Positions 28,917 through 37,264 of a DNA stretch of 64,000 nt are shown in pieces. The translations under genes and the position numbers were made by a program. This stretch comes from Acidobacteriota bacterium (GTDB lineage: Bacteria; Acidobacteriota; Blastocatellia; UBA7656): the NCBI GenBank assembly GCA_038040445.1, contig JBBPIG010000011.1:124001-188000 (forward strand). Direction: 5' to 3'. Position 1 is the stretch's first letter; each line of letters begins with the position of its first letter. The notes under the pieces are model-generated. The model worked only from the letters and a program-made list of their open reading frames with translations, ran no database searches and had not been told where the DNA came from.

Positions 28917-29147
28917 ATGTTGCGAAAAATTGAAGCCGAAGAATCTGAGGCGAGCTCTTTGCAAGACTTGCACGAACAGTCGGTGGCCCAGATGCTGGCT
29001 GATCCGGAGCTGACGCAAGAAGAGAAACAGGAACTGCTACGCCAGCTTGAGATATCCGATGAGGACTGGCAGCCGGTCGAGTTGCCTGAAGGAGCGGAGC
29101 CGGTTTCCGAAACGATCATCAGGTTGAGGCAGGGAGACCGCCCGTGA
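28917..29147 (+). CDS. Antitoxin-like small protein upstream of PIN toxin
   Basis: 76 residues, highly acidic (many E and D), with AAGGAGG 12 bases upstream of the ATG. It has the short helical pattern MLADPELTQEEKQELLRQLE, and no clear DNA-binding fold is visible. Its stop overlaps the start of the PIN gene by four bases (GTGA), the usual coupling of antitoxin and toxin. It is named antitoxin by position and size only. Confidence 0.6.
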   Translation: MLRKIEAEESEASSLQDLHEQSVAQMLADPELTQEEKQELLRQLEISDEDWQPVELPEGAEPVSETIIRLRQGDRP

Positions 29148-29596
29148 TCTGGTACTGCGATTCCAGCGCGCTGGTGAAACGATACGTGCGTGAAACCGGC
29201 AGCCGGTGGTTTCGCGCGCAGATCAGTCAACACAAGTTGTTGACCTGCACTCTGGCGATTGCCGAGATTCCTGCGGCACTGGCGCGTCGCAAGCGCGACG
29301 GGACGATTTCGGCTTTTGAATTTCATCGCAGCCCAACGCAACTCACCCGCCACCTTCAAGCCAGTCAGTACGAACTGCTTCCCGCCACCCTGAGCGTGAT
29401 CGAACAGGCGGCGTTGCTGACTTACCGCCAGCCGCTGGCCGGCTATGATGCGGTTCATCTGGCCTCGGGGCTGAATTACCTGCGCACGACCGGCGTCGAT
29501 CCGGATCAGTTCTGTTTTCTGAGTGCGGATGATCAGTTGCAGCGAGCGGCTGAGGCGGAAGGATTGAGTACCGAAAATCCAAACGCGTACCCCTGA
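29144..29596 (+). CDS. PIN-domain ribonuclease (VapC-type toxin)
   Basis: 150 residues from a GTG at 29144. The PIN motifs are DSSALVKRYVRE near the start (first catalytic Asp), an EIPAAL Glu in the middle, and YDAVHLASGL near 105 (later Asp). A further Asp lies in LSADDQLQRAAEAEG. VapC-type toxins are magnesium-dependent RNases held by a partner antitoxin. The four-base overlap with the preceding gene supports a toxin-antitoxin pair. It sits between two copies of the kinase paralogues and may have been carried with the duplication. Confidence 0.88.
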   Translation: MIWYCDSSALVKRYVRETGSRWFRAQISQHKLLTCTLAIAEIPAALARRKRDGTISAFEFHRSPTQLTRHLQASQYELLPATLSVIEQAALLTYRQPLAGYDAVHLASGLNYLRTTGVDPDQFCFLSADDQLQRAAEAEGLSTENPNAYP

Positions 29597-29639
29597 CAGA
29601 TCAAGCTACAGGAATCGGATTCTCAACCTCAGGAACCAT

Positions 29640-31017
29640 ATGAGTACTTGCCGTTCTTGCTCACGCTCAGTGGCTGATGATCTTCTCGCCTGTCCTTCTT
29701 GTGGCGCGGCGCTGGCGGATAGCGCTACGCCAACGCGGATGCCGCAAGCTGAAGACAACGCCGAGCAGCAAGCTGTCCCTGTTCACCCTAAGGCTTCGCT
29801 TTCGGCTTCGCCCTCGAGTGGCGAAGGCCGATTCGTCACCGGCGCGATACTCGCCGGGCGTTATCGAATCGTCAGCCTCCTCGGCCGCGGAGGGATGGGC
29901 GAAGTCTTCAAGGCCGAAGACCTCAAGCTCAATCAAACCGTTGCACTCAAGTTCCTGCCCGAGAAGATCGCGCTCGATGGTGGAATGCTCGCTCGCTTTC
30001 ACAATGAAGTGCGCATCGCTCGGCAGGTGGCCCACCCAAATGTTTGCCGCGTGTATGACATCGGTGAAGTCGCCACAGAGTTCGGAAGTTTGCATTTCAT
30101 CTCGATGGAGTTCATCGACGGCGAGGACTTGGCTTCGTTGCTGCGGCGTATTGGTCACCTCCCTGGAATCAAGGCGGTCGAGATCGCGCGTCAGATCTGC
30201 GCGGGACTCGCCGCCGCCCACGAGATGGGTATCCTGCATCGCGATCTCAAGCCTGCCAACGTGATGATCGACGGCCGCGGCAAAGCGCGCATCACCGACT
30301 TCGGTTTGGCGGTAGTGAGCGAGGAGCTTCGCGAAGAAGACGTCCTGGCGGGTACTCCTGCGTACATGGCTCCCGAGCAACTCACGGGCAAAGAAGTCAC
30401 GCAACGCAGCGACATCTACTCTTTGGGCCTCGTGCTCTATGAACTGTTCACCGGCAAGCGAGTTTATGAAACGCAGAACATTCACGAACTGATCGAGCTT
30501 CACGACAAGTCCTCGCCTGCGACACCCTCGAGTCATGTCAAAGACATTGACCCGCTGGCTGAGCGAGTGATCCTGCGGTGTCTCGACAAGGATCCGAAGG
30601 CGCGGCCGGCTTCCGCCGTTCAGCACGGGTGGAGCAGTCTTCAACCCGCTCACATTTACTTTTCTGCTCACCCTGCTGCGCGTGCTACTGCGCCGAAACT
30701 GGCTGGCGGGGGCAGTTGTTGTGTTGATCTCTGTGCTCCCGGGCTTACTAAGCAGCTCCCTGTCCGTTGCCGTCATGGGCTTCATTTTTGTCAGTTTGCT
30801 CGTCCTGGTGTTCATCAGGTTCGGACAGCTGGCGCTGGCCGCCAGCGCCTTAATTTTTTTCTGGCTCAACAGCCTCCCGCTCACGACAAACTTCTGGGCC
30901 TGGTATGCAGGCACTTCGCTCTTTGTGGTGTTTCTGGTGACGGCGCTGGCCGCGCTTGCGTTTTACACGTCGCTGGGCGGGCAGAAGGTCTTCAAAGGGA
31001 AGCTTCTGGAGGAGTGA
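29640..31017 (+). pseudogene. Zinc-ribbon Ser/Thr kinase, paralogue 3, internal deletion and frameshift
   Basis: The zinc ribbon and kinase (residues 1 to about 327, all catalytic motifs present) match paralogues 1 and 2 to the word PKARPASAVQ. At about 30621 the sequence jumps to the last membrane segments of the family. They continue in the +1 frame (30682-31017: NWLAGAVVVLISVLPGLL, ending GGQKVFKGKLLEE). Compared with paralogue 2 about 1.35 kb is gone. The kinase frame itself reads on out of phase to 31139, adding about 170 residues of no meaning. It is either a pseudogene or a soluble kinase with a junk tail. Confidence 0.82.
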
Positions 31018-31038
31018 ATGCCCTTAGTGGAGGAGATT

Positions 31039-32229
31039 ATGCGATTGCTAATCTTGGGAATTGCTGCCTGTCTTGTTCCGCTCAATCTCTTTGGCGCTCA
31101 ACCGGCTTCGACCGCCGCTCTCCCTGCCAGGTTCGCTGAGCACACAATCGCCACTGATCTGAACGGCGGTTACCAGGTAGTCGTCTCAGACATCAATCAC
31201 GACGGTAAACCGGATTTGATTGCCGTCGCCAGCGGATTGAATGAACTCATCTGGTTCGAAAACCCCGGATGGCAGCGTCACGTACTTGTCGGGAATATTG
31301 CCCGCCCCATCAACTGCGCGGCCTCGGACATCGATGGAGATGGCATTCCGGAGATCGCCCTGGCTCACGAATTCTCCCCCGATCCCGCAAGAAGTATCGG
31401 TACCGTGTCGCTGCTCAAACACAGGGGCGATCCTTCGCAGCCGTGGGAAATGATCGAGATTGATCGGCTCTCCACATCGCATCGGCTGCGCTGGGTCGAT
31501 ATTGACGGGAAGGGGAAAAAGGTTCTGGTCAACGCTCCGCTCGCCGGCGCTTTCGTAAAACCGCCTGACTACAGAGGCGCCGTTCCGCTTGTGTTCTATC
31601 GCCCGGGAATTTGGAAACGAGAGATCATCTCGCAGGAGCTTGAAGGTGTGGTGCACGGGCTCGCAGTTACGGATTGGAATAAGGACGGGCGAGAAGACAT
31701 CCTGACGGCAAGCTTCCTGGGAGTCGACCTGTTCAGCTTCGGAAAGACGAAAGCGTGGGGGCGCAGCAGACTCGTCAATGGAAATCCCGATCCGTGGCCG
31801 CGAAGCGGGTCGAGCGAAATTGCCGTGGGCCGGTCGGGAAAGGATCGGTTCCTCTCCACCATCGAGCCCTGGCACGGCAACCAGGTCGTCGTCTACCGCA
31901 AGCAAGGACAGAGCTGGCAGCGGCAGGTGATTGACACGAGTCTGAACGACGGCCACGTGCTGCTGACGGCAGACCTGAATCAGGACGGAAGAGATGAAAT
32001 AATCGCCGGCTATCGGGGCCAAGGGAGAAGTGTTTACATCTACTCAGCCGAAGATCCCAAGGGCAGTCGCTGGTCACGACAGGTTCTTGATGATGGCGGC
32101 ATCGGGGCGGCCGGATGCGCCGTAGCTGACTTGAATGGAGATGCCAGACCGGATGTAGCTTGTATCGGCACGGCTACGACGAATCTAAAGTGGTACGAAA
32201 ACCTCGCCGCAACAAGTCCGAGGAAGTAG
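31039..32229 (+). CDS. Secreted FG-GAP/VCBS repeat protein
   Basis: 396 residues from the ATG at 31039, which follows GTGGAGGAG; the ATG at 31018 is less likely. A signal peptide covers 1-20 (MRLLILGIAACLVPLNLFG). Repeats of the VCBS/FG-GAP calcium-binding type occur in order: VSDINHDGKPDLIAV, SDIDGDGIPEIAL, VTDWNKDGREDILTA, TADLNQDGRDEIIAGY and VADLNGDARPDVACI, forming a beta-propeller. It is exported; members bind or present ligands outside the cell or help in adhesion. It begins right after the kinase paralogue 3 remnant. Confidence 0.88.
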   Translation: MRLLILGIAACLVPLNLFGAQPASTAALPARFAEHTIATDLNGGYQVVVSDINHDGKPDLIAVASGLNELIWFENPGWQRHVLVGNIARPINCAASDIDGDGIPEIALAHEFSPDPARSIGTVSLLKHRGDPSQPWEMIEIDRLSTSHRLRWVDIDGKGKKVLVNAPLAGAFVKPPDYRGAVPLVFYRPGIWKREIISQELEGVVHGLAVTDWNKDGREDILTASFLGVDLFSFGKTKAWGRSRLVNGNPDPWPRSGSSEIAVGRSGKDRFLSTIEPWHGNQVVVYRKQGQSWQRQVIDTSLNDGHVLLTADLNQDGRDEIIAGYRGQGRSVYIYSAEDPKGSRWSRQVLDDGGIGAAGCAVADLNGDARPDVACIGTATTNLKWYENLAATSPRK

Positions 32230-32310
32230 AAGCAGAAGGCAGAAAATAGAAAATCGTCACCAATGTCCAGTCTCTCTGCCTGCTGCTCGCTCTTCCGCTA
32301 GCCTACACTA

Positions 32311-33753
32311 TCAATTCTTCGGCACTGGAGGCGGACCGTCCGGAATGTACGGCTTGTAGACTTCGCCCTTGCTCTTATCTTTGAACTCCGCCTGAATTGC
32401 CTCACGAGTTTTCTCATCCTCAAACAAATCAACCATCGTTGCAGCGAGAGCCTTCGCCGCGTAGACCATCCCCTTGTGGCCGATTGACATTCCTCCGCAC
32501 GCAACCACCGGCCACGCGTGCCACGGAGCGTCCTCGGGCGCGGTCGTCACTGATAGGTGCAACGTGGGCACGATCCAGCTCACATCGCCTACGTCCGTCG
32601 AGCCACCTTCGGGATCTTTCTTCGGTGGTTCGAGCGGCTGGACTGCGCCGTTCAAGCCCTTGGGTTGGACACTGGTCGCGCGCTGAATCGCCTTTGCGAA
32701 TTCCTGCTCCTCGGACGTGTACCCGATCGGCCCGAGCCAGGTCATGTTCGCGTGGATCAGCTTAGCTCCGGTAATGTTGGCAAGCATCTCGTAATCGCCG
32801 CCCTGTATCGTGAGCTTTGATTCAACGCCTGCCATCAGTGCGGCGCCCTCAGCGATCTTTCGAGCTCGATTCAAAACCTCCTCCATGCCGGTGCGTTTCG
32901 AGTCGCGAATCCAGCACCAGAGCCTTGCATACTCAGGCACGACGTTTGGCACATCGCCGCCCTTCTGAATGACATAGTGCATTCGGACAGTCGGCTTAAC
33001 GAACTCGCGCATGCGATTGAGCCCTGTTGTGAAAAACTCAAGTGCCGCAACCGCGCTTCGTCCGTTCCAGGGATCGGCGGCGGCGTGAGCGGCTTTGCCT
33101 TTGAACTCGACGATGAAATCGACGATCGCCTGCGAGCTATCGACGTCAGCTACGATCTTGTCATCAGGGTGCCACGCCAGGCAAACGTCGAGGTCCTTGA
33201 ACAACCCGTCGCGAGCCATGTAGATTTTCCCGCCGATGGCTTCTTCGGCAGGAGTGCCATAGAAGCGAACTGTCCCTTTGAGCTTGCCCGCCGCGATCAA
33301 CTCCTTGAGCGCAACCGCGGCTCCAAGGCTCGCCGCGCCGAACAAATTGTGGCCGCAGCCGTGACCCGCAGAACCGGCTTCCAGAGCCTCTTTTACCGGC
33401 TGAGCCTTTTGAGAAATCCCTGGCAGCGCGTCGTATTCGCCGAGGATTCCAATGATCGGCCGCCCTTGTCCGTAGCTCGCGACAAACGCGGTAGGCATCC
33501 CGGCGACTCCGCGTTTGACCTCGAACCCCTGCTTCTCGGCATAGTCGGCGAGCAGCTTCGACGACCGAGTCTCACGAAGCGCCGTTTCAGCGAAGCGCCA
33601 TATCTGATCGCTCAGATTGGTAAGCTCCGCTTTGTGCTTTTCGATGGAGGCGACTGCTTCTTCTTTCTTTTTGATGTCGCCGCCGAAGGTCAGCAGGGGG
33701 TGAATCAACAGGGCGATAACCAAAATTGCAACCCTTCCCAGGCGTAGTTTCAT
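32311..33753 (-). CDS. M20-family amidohydrolase, secreted
   Basis: 480 residues, with AAAGGA before the ATG. A signal peptide or anchor covers 1-24 (VAILVIALLIHPLLTFGG). The M20D pattern is ILGEYDALPG followed by GHGCGHN, which carries the di-metal ligands. The dimerisation/lid domain (about 190-310, FKGKAAHAA) and the C-terminal SEEQEF region and STDVGDVSW are those of the AbgB/indole-acetyl-amino-acid hydrolase type. It hydrolyses an amide bond of an acylated amino acid or p-aminobenzoyl-glutamate-like compound; the exact substrate cannot be told. Confidence 0.9.
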   Translation of the reverse strand: MKLRLGRVAILVIALLIHPLLTFGGDIKKKEEAVASIEKHKAELTNLSDQIWRFAETALRETRSSKLLADYAEKQGFEVKRGVAGMPTAFVASYGQGRPIIGILGEYDALPGISQKAQPVKEALEAGSAGHGCGHNLFGAASLGAAVALKELIAAGKLKGTVRFYGTPAEEAIGGKIYMARDGLFKDLDVCLAWHPDDKIVADVDSSQAIVDFIVEFKGKAAHAAADPWNGRSAVAALEFFTTGLNRMREFVKPTVRMHYVIQKGGDVPNVVPEYARLWCWIRDSKRTGMEEVLNRARKIAEGAALMAGVESKLTIQGGDYEMLANITGAKLIHANMTWLGPIGYTSEEQEFAKAIQRATSVQPKGLNGAVQPLEPPKKDPEGGSTDVGDVSWIVPTLHLSVTTAPEDAPWHAWPVVACGGMSIGHKGMVYAAKALAATMVDLFEDEKTREAIQAEFKDKSKGEVYKPYIPDGPPPVPKN

Positions 33754-33830
33754 GGGTATCCTTTCTTGGAAAATGCTTCTGCTACCGCTGGCCTAGTGAC
33801 CCGTAACAGACGTTTCGCAAGCGAACAAAT

Positions 33831-33951
33831 GGGCAATCCGTGTGAATCCGTCAAATCAGCGTCATCGGTGGTCTATGAGTTCGTAAGAATCGCATTGCCG
33901 GGGTGGCATAGACCACCGATGACGCTGATTCGGCGGATTTGCGCGGATACG
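33831..33951. repeat. Dispersed palindromic element A, copy 2
   Basis: Inverted relative to copy 1 (1692-1812). Arms GTCATCGGTGGTCTATG and CATAGACCACCGATGAC flank a loop containing GTAAGAATCGCATTGCC. Stem and loop both match the reverse complement of copy 1, so the whole unit, not just the hairpin, is conserved. Confidence 0.85.
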
Positions 33952-33986
33952 ACTCCTTCATCAGTGAAGCGGATGTTACAGTCCGA

Positions 33987-34313
33987 CTAGTTCGCAGCTT
34001 GCCTTGCTGCCTTGCACTCTTCGCACGGGCACAGATCTCGGAGCCGTTCCCACGTATATATGCCGTCGTCGTGCCGGTCGCTAAACAAGAACTTCACACC
34101 GTAGCGGCCTACGTGCTCGGCGCTCAGGACCGTCAAGTCTTCGGCAACCGTCCTCGGATCGAGTACGCGAAGACCGGTCACTTCGCTGACGCAGTTGGCG
34201 CACATGCATTCCGACCTCAGATACTTGATCGCGTAGATGCTCACATGACCGTCGTCCCATCGGACGGTGATCTCGTGCGGACCGGTCTTCTTTATCTCGA
34301 GCGGAGTTGGCAT
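33987..34313 (-). CDS. DUF971-domain protein
   Basis: 108 residues. It has the gamma-butyrobetaine-hydroxylase-like N-terminal (DUF971) pattern: WDDGHVSIYAIKYLRSECMC, then DGIYTWERLRDLCPC followed by EEC. The Cys-rich clusters (CMCANC and CPCEEC) suit metal or Fe-S binding. Single-domain members are often encoded near iron-sulfur assembly genes, but no such neighbours are seen here. It is not closely linked to the crotonase operon, as a repeat separates them. Confidence 0.85.
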   Translation of the reverse strand: MPTPLEIKKTGPHEITVRWDDGHVSIYAIKYLRSECMCANCVSEVTGLRVLDPRTVAEDLTVLSAEHVGRYGVKFLFSDRHDDGIYTWERLRDLCPCEECKAARQAAN

Positions 34314-34320
34314 AAGGGAC

Positions 34321-34431
34321 GTCAGTAGTCCGTAGTCCGTAGTCCGTGGTCCGTGGTCCGTGGTCAGCTAGACAGAGTACCCCAGGTTGGACCTCAACTG
34401 ACTACGGACCACGGACTACGGACTACTGACC
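34321..34431. repeat. Heptamer palindrome family B, copy 1
   Basis: The left arm is a run of AGTCCGT/GGTCCGT heptamers and the right arm is their reverse complement (ACGGACT/ACGGACC), with about 35 bases between. The arms are flanked by GTCAGTAG and CTACTGAC. It lies between the DUF971 gene and the crotonase. Confidence 0.9.
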
Positions 34432-34435
34432 CATT

Positions 34436-35215
34436 TCACTTGTGTTTCCATCGAGGAGGACGCTTGGCGATGAAAGCCTCAACGCCTTCTTGCGGGTCCT
34501 TGAAAGACATCAGCTCGTTAAGGTAGATATCCTCCGCGCGTTTGAGCGCCTCATCGAAACCGAGGCCCCACGTCTGAACCATCGCCCGACGCGCCATCTC
34601 CAGTCCGGGGACGCTCATCTGCCGAAACGCTCCGAGCAACTCCTCTGCTTTCGCCTCCAGAGCGTTTTCGGCGACGACGTGATTGACCAGGCCTAGCGAC
34701 TGCGCGGCTTCGGCAGTCAACAACTCGCCAGTCAATATCATCTCGCGCGCTTTCTTCTCACCGATCACCTTCGGCAAAAGGAAGGCGGCAACCGGCGGAA
34801 AGACGCCGAGTTTGATCTCGGGCTGACCGAACCGCGCGGAGCCACTGGCAATGACGATGTCGGCAAAGGCGGCAAGCTCGCACCCACCGCCCAGCGCTGC
34901 GCCTCCGACCAGCGCAATCACCGGCTTCGACACCGCGTTGAGCGAGCGAAAGATCGAATGAAAGCCGTCAAGCATCTGAAACACCGTTTCGGCCTTGTGC
35001 TCTTCGATCGAGACGCCGGCGCAAAAAGCCCCGCTTGCCTGCGATGCGGCAAACACTATCGCGCAGGTGTCGGGCGTCTGGGCGATGCGATTGATCGCGT
35101 CGACGATCTCCTTCATCATCGCAATCGTCAAAATGTTCAACGGCGGCCGCGCAAAGGTTATCCGCGCAACGCGGTCGGTCACTGCCACCTGAATGTCTCT
35201 GTAGTGTGCTGCCAT
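34436..35215 (-). CDS. Enoyl-CoA hydratase/isomerase family (crotonase)
   Basis: 259 residues, with GGAAG upstream. The crotonase motifs are present: ASGAFCAGVSIEEH (CoA site) and GGAALGGGCELAAFADIVIA. Both catalytic glutamates are kept (GGCEL and FGQPEI). The usual PGAGGT after QPEI is replaced by PPVAAF, a pattern I associate with dienoyl/cyclohexadiene-carbonyl-CoA hydratases, so that activity is a guess. It is the third gene of a minus-strand run and starts 17 bases after the cyclodeaminase. Confidence 0.88.
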   Translation of the reverse strand: MAAHYRDIQVAVTDRVARITFARPPLNILTIAMMKEIVDAINRIAQTPDTCAIVFAASQASGAFCAGVSIEEHKAETVFQMLDGFHSIFRSLNAVSKPVIALVGGAALGGGCELAAFADIVIASGSARFGQPEIKLGVFPPVAAFLLPKVIGEKKAREMILTGELLTAEAAQSLGLVNHVVAENALEAKAEELLGAFRQMSVPGLEMARRAMVQTWGLGFDEALKRAEDIYLNELMSFKDPQEGVEAFIAKRPPRWKHK

Positions 35216-35232
35216 TGTAGAACTTCCGCGGG

Positions 35233-35880
35233 CTACATCTTCAACTTCGCTTCAACCTGTTCCGCGATGCCTTTCGACCGCTCGATCATAGCCTTCATCT
35301 GTTCACCCGTCTCGTCCGCGGCTTCGCGATCCGCAATCGAATCAAGGTTGACGCCAACGTTGTAAGAAGCACCCTTGATGGCGGCCTGTGCGAGCTGGGC
35401 TGCGACGGCCACATCGGATAGCGCGTTAGGGTTGCCGATCTCGGCAAGCTCACCCAGCAGCGCGAGAACATCGAAGCCGCGCTGCGCCGTTTCAAACGGA
35501 ACGTCAACCGCGCCTCGAAGCGCGATTTGAATCTGTCCGGCGCGATCCGCCTTTTGCTCGTCGCTTTCCTTCGGCAATCGATAAGCGCGGAGCACCGCTT
35601 CAAAACTTGCGGCGTCCTCTGCGATCAACTCTCGCAGCCGCGCGCTCAAACTTTCAAGGCTCGATCTGATTTCTTTTAGCCGCGGTTCAGCTTCGGCGTA
35701 CTTTTGCTTTCCGATTGTTAGATTGCACACCATCTGTCCGAGCGAGGCTGCAAGCACTCCGCAGTAAGCCGCGACGCTTCCGCCGCCTGGCGTCGGCGTG
35801 CCGGCCGCGACAAGGTCGGCGAACGCTCCTACGCTGGTTGACAGAACCGTCGTCTGATCGGCAATGGCGGGATCGCTCAT
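35233..35880 (-). CDS. Cyclodeaminase/cyclohydrolase (formimidoyl-THF cyclodeaminase)
   Basis: 215 residues. It has the FTCD_C pattern: FADLVAAGTPTPGGGSVAAY near the start, EAEPRLKEIRSSLESLSARL in the middle, and ALSDVAVAAQLAQAAIKGA towards the end. It converts 5-formimino-THF to 5,10-methenyl-THF and ammonia. Its start overlaps the stop of the formimidoyltransferase by four bases, so the two proteins that mammals carry as one polypeptide are here separate but translationally coupled. It is cytoplasmic. Confidence 0.92.
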   Translation of the reverse strand: MSDPAIADQTTVLSTSVGAFADLVAAGTPTPGGGSVAAYCGVLAASLGQMVCNLTIGKQKYAEAEPRLKEIRSSLESLSARLRELIAEDAASFEAVLRAYRLPKESDEQKADRAGQIQIALRGAVDVPFETAQRGFDVLALLGELAEIGNPNALSDVAVAAQLAQAAIKGASYNVGVNLDSIADREAADETGEQMKAMIERSKGIAEQVEAKLKM

Positions 35881-36797
35881 GCTTCGGCTTCCTCCATCGC
35901 TCCTGCAAGTCTGTGTTCCAGGATCTGGTCCTCGCTGAATTCTTCGAGCTGTAGATAGAAGTCCGCGACTGCATTCAGCGCGCGCTGCGGAACCAGCCCC
36001 ACGATCTCGGACCCGACGACCGCGACACCATAACGCTCAGCTTCGCGCTTGATCATTTCGAACGCGCGGAACAGCGGGGTGCCTTCATAGTTGACCATAT
36101 TCATCGAGACCTGAACGATGCCTCGATCCTTCAGCTCGAACCCCAGCGCTTTCACGTAGCGCAAGCCGCCCGACTGATGCCGCACGGCACGCGCGATCTT
36201 ATTGGCGACTTCCAGGTCGGAAGTGGCGAGGTTAACGTTATAAGCAATCAGAGGCGGACGCGCGCCTACAGCGGTTATCCCGGCGGTCGAATGAACTCGA
36301 AGCTCTCCGAAGTCAGGGCGGCGAGCTTCGTTGGCCGCGATCTCGTCACGTATGCCTTCGAACTGTCCCTTGCGCAATGTCGCGAGGTTCTCGCGTTCAG
36401 GTCTGGTCGCCGCTTTTTCGTAGAGGTAGACCGGGATTCCGAGTTCGCTCCACATCCGCTCTCCGCAAGCGCGAGCAAGGGCGACGCAGTCATCCATCGT
36501 CACTCCTGAGATTGGCACGAACGGAATTACGTCGGTCGCCCCCATGCGAGGGTGCTCGCCGGTGTGTTTGTTGAGGTCTATCAACGCAGCCGCCTTCTTA
36601 GCCCCTGCGAGCGCGGCGTCGACTACATGTTCGGGCGACGCAACGAAGGTGACGACTGATCGGTTGTGATTGGGGTCCGATTCGCGGTCCAGCAAAACCG
36701 CGCCGGTAACTGCTTTGATGGCTCCCACTATTTGATCTAAGACTTCGGTTCGCCGGCCTTCGCTGAAGTTAGGAATGCACTCGACTATGCTTCGCAC
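35877..36797 (-). CDS. ftcD: Glutamate formimidoyltransferase
   Basis: 306 residues. The start RSIVECIPNFSEGRR and the motif GEHPRMGATDVIPFVP (catalytic His) are diagnostic of the formimidoyltransferase domain; the C-terminal QVSMNMVNYEGTPL segment also fits. It moves a formimino group from N-formimino-glutamate (a histidine breakdown product) to tetrahydrofolate. The cyclodeaminase follows with a four-base overlap, then the crotonase; other histidine-utilisation genes are not in the window. It is cytoplasmic. Confidence 0.94.
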   Translation of the reverse strand: MRSIVECIPNFSEGRRTEVLDQIVGAIKAVTGAVLLDRESDPNHNRSVVTFVASPEHVVDAALAGAKKAAALIDLNKHTGEHPRMGATDVIPFVPISGVTMDDCVALARACGERMWSELGIPVYLYEKAATRPERENLATLRKGQFEGIRDEIAANEARRPDFGELRVHSTAGITAVGARPPLIAYNVNLATSDLEVANKIARAVRHQSGGLRYVKALGFELKDRGIVQVSMNMVNYEGTPLFRAFEMIKREAERYGVAVVGSEIVGLVPQRALNAVADFYLQLEEFSEDQILEHRLAGAMEEAEA

Positions 36798-37109
36798 GCT
36801 CAGAATCCTAACCGATTAGCTTTGGGCTTGCAAAGAAGCGGTAGCAGGACCGTGACGCGGTGCAGGTCGCGGATTACGTTCGCGGTCGAGCCGCTCTCTC
36901 ATTAACACCTCGATTCATCGAGGTGTCCAGCGTGCTATAGATCCGCGTTCAAACTGTTTCAACAGTTTTGCCGTTCGGGAGGACAAACCTATGTCTGGGA
37001 GCGCTACAAGGCGCGCGTGATTGCGAGAAGGTTGATTGATGTTCTTGACGCGGTGACGGTGGATTCTGCAACCGAGGGCAGGGTCAGCCACGGACTGGCA
37101 ATAGCGTGT

Positions 37110-37139
37110 AGCCCAGGGCGAGTCCGCGAGCCCTGGGTT
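37110..37139. repeat. Small hairpin AGCCCAGGG/CCCTGGGTT
   Basis: A 9-base inverted repeat (one mismatch) with a 12-base loop, GC-rich, followed by further short palindromes (GCCGCCCGGGCGC). It resembles intergenic stem-loop repeats; no second copy is seen here. Confidence 0.5.
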
Positions 37140-37234
37140 GACGCCGCCCGGGCGCGCAAGCCCGCGTATGCGGGCGACAGAAATTGGCGGGTCAGACTCG
37201 ACCCCAGAGGCTACCGCGCAAGCCGCGCCCGCTA

Positions 37235-37240
37235 TATAAT
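37235..37240 (+). promoter_or_regulatory. Possible -10 box of the ATP-grasp gene
   Basis: TATAAT within GCTATATAATCG, 25 bases before the GTG start of the next gene and just upstream of its AAAGGAG. No convincing -35 box is seen at 17 bases upstream, so this is weak. Confidence 0.25.
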
Positions 37241-37264
37241 CGCGCAACTGGAAAGGAGCGCGCC

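Larger units (their letters stand above)
36798..37264. other. Divergent intergenic region
   Basis: About 470 bases between divergent genes. No gene is supported. A hairpin (37110-37139) and a TATAAT box (37235-37240) are noted separately. Some of the sequence (GCGCAAGCCCGCGTATGCGG) is itself palindromic. Confidence 0.55.

Noticed and set aside
29667-30914. A 415-codon open frame on the minus strand opposite kinase paralogue 3
   Set aside because: The same antisense frame appears opposite paralogues 1 and 2 and mirrors the codon pattern of the kinase; no ribosome site, and biased composition rich in Arg/Asp/His. It is a shadow.
34321-34431. Heptamer repeat as a possible CRISPR array
   Set aside because: The units are 7 bases with no spacers and are arranged as opposed arms; no cas genes are present.
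35233-36797. FtcD and cyclodeaminase as one split bifunctional gene
   Set aside because: Two complete proteins with a normal ATG and four-base overlap; separate genes are the common bacterial arrangement.
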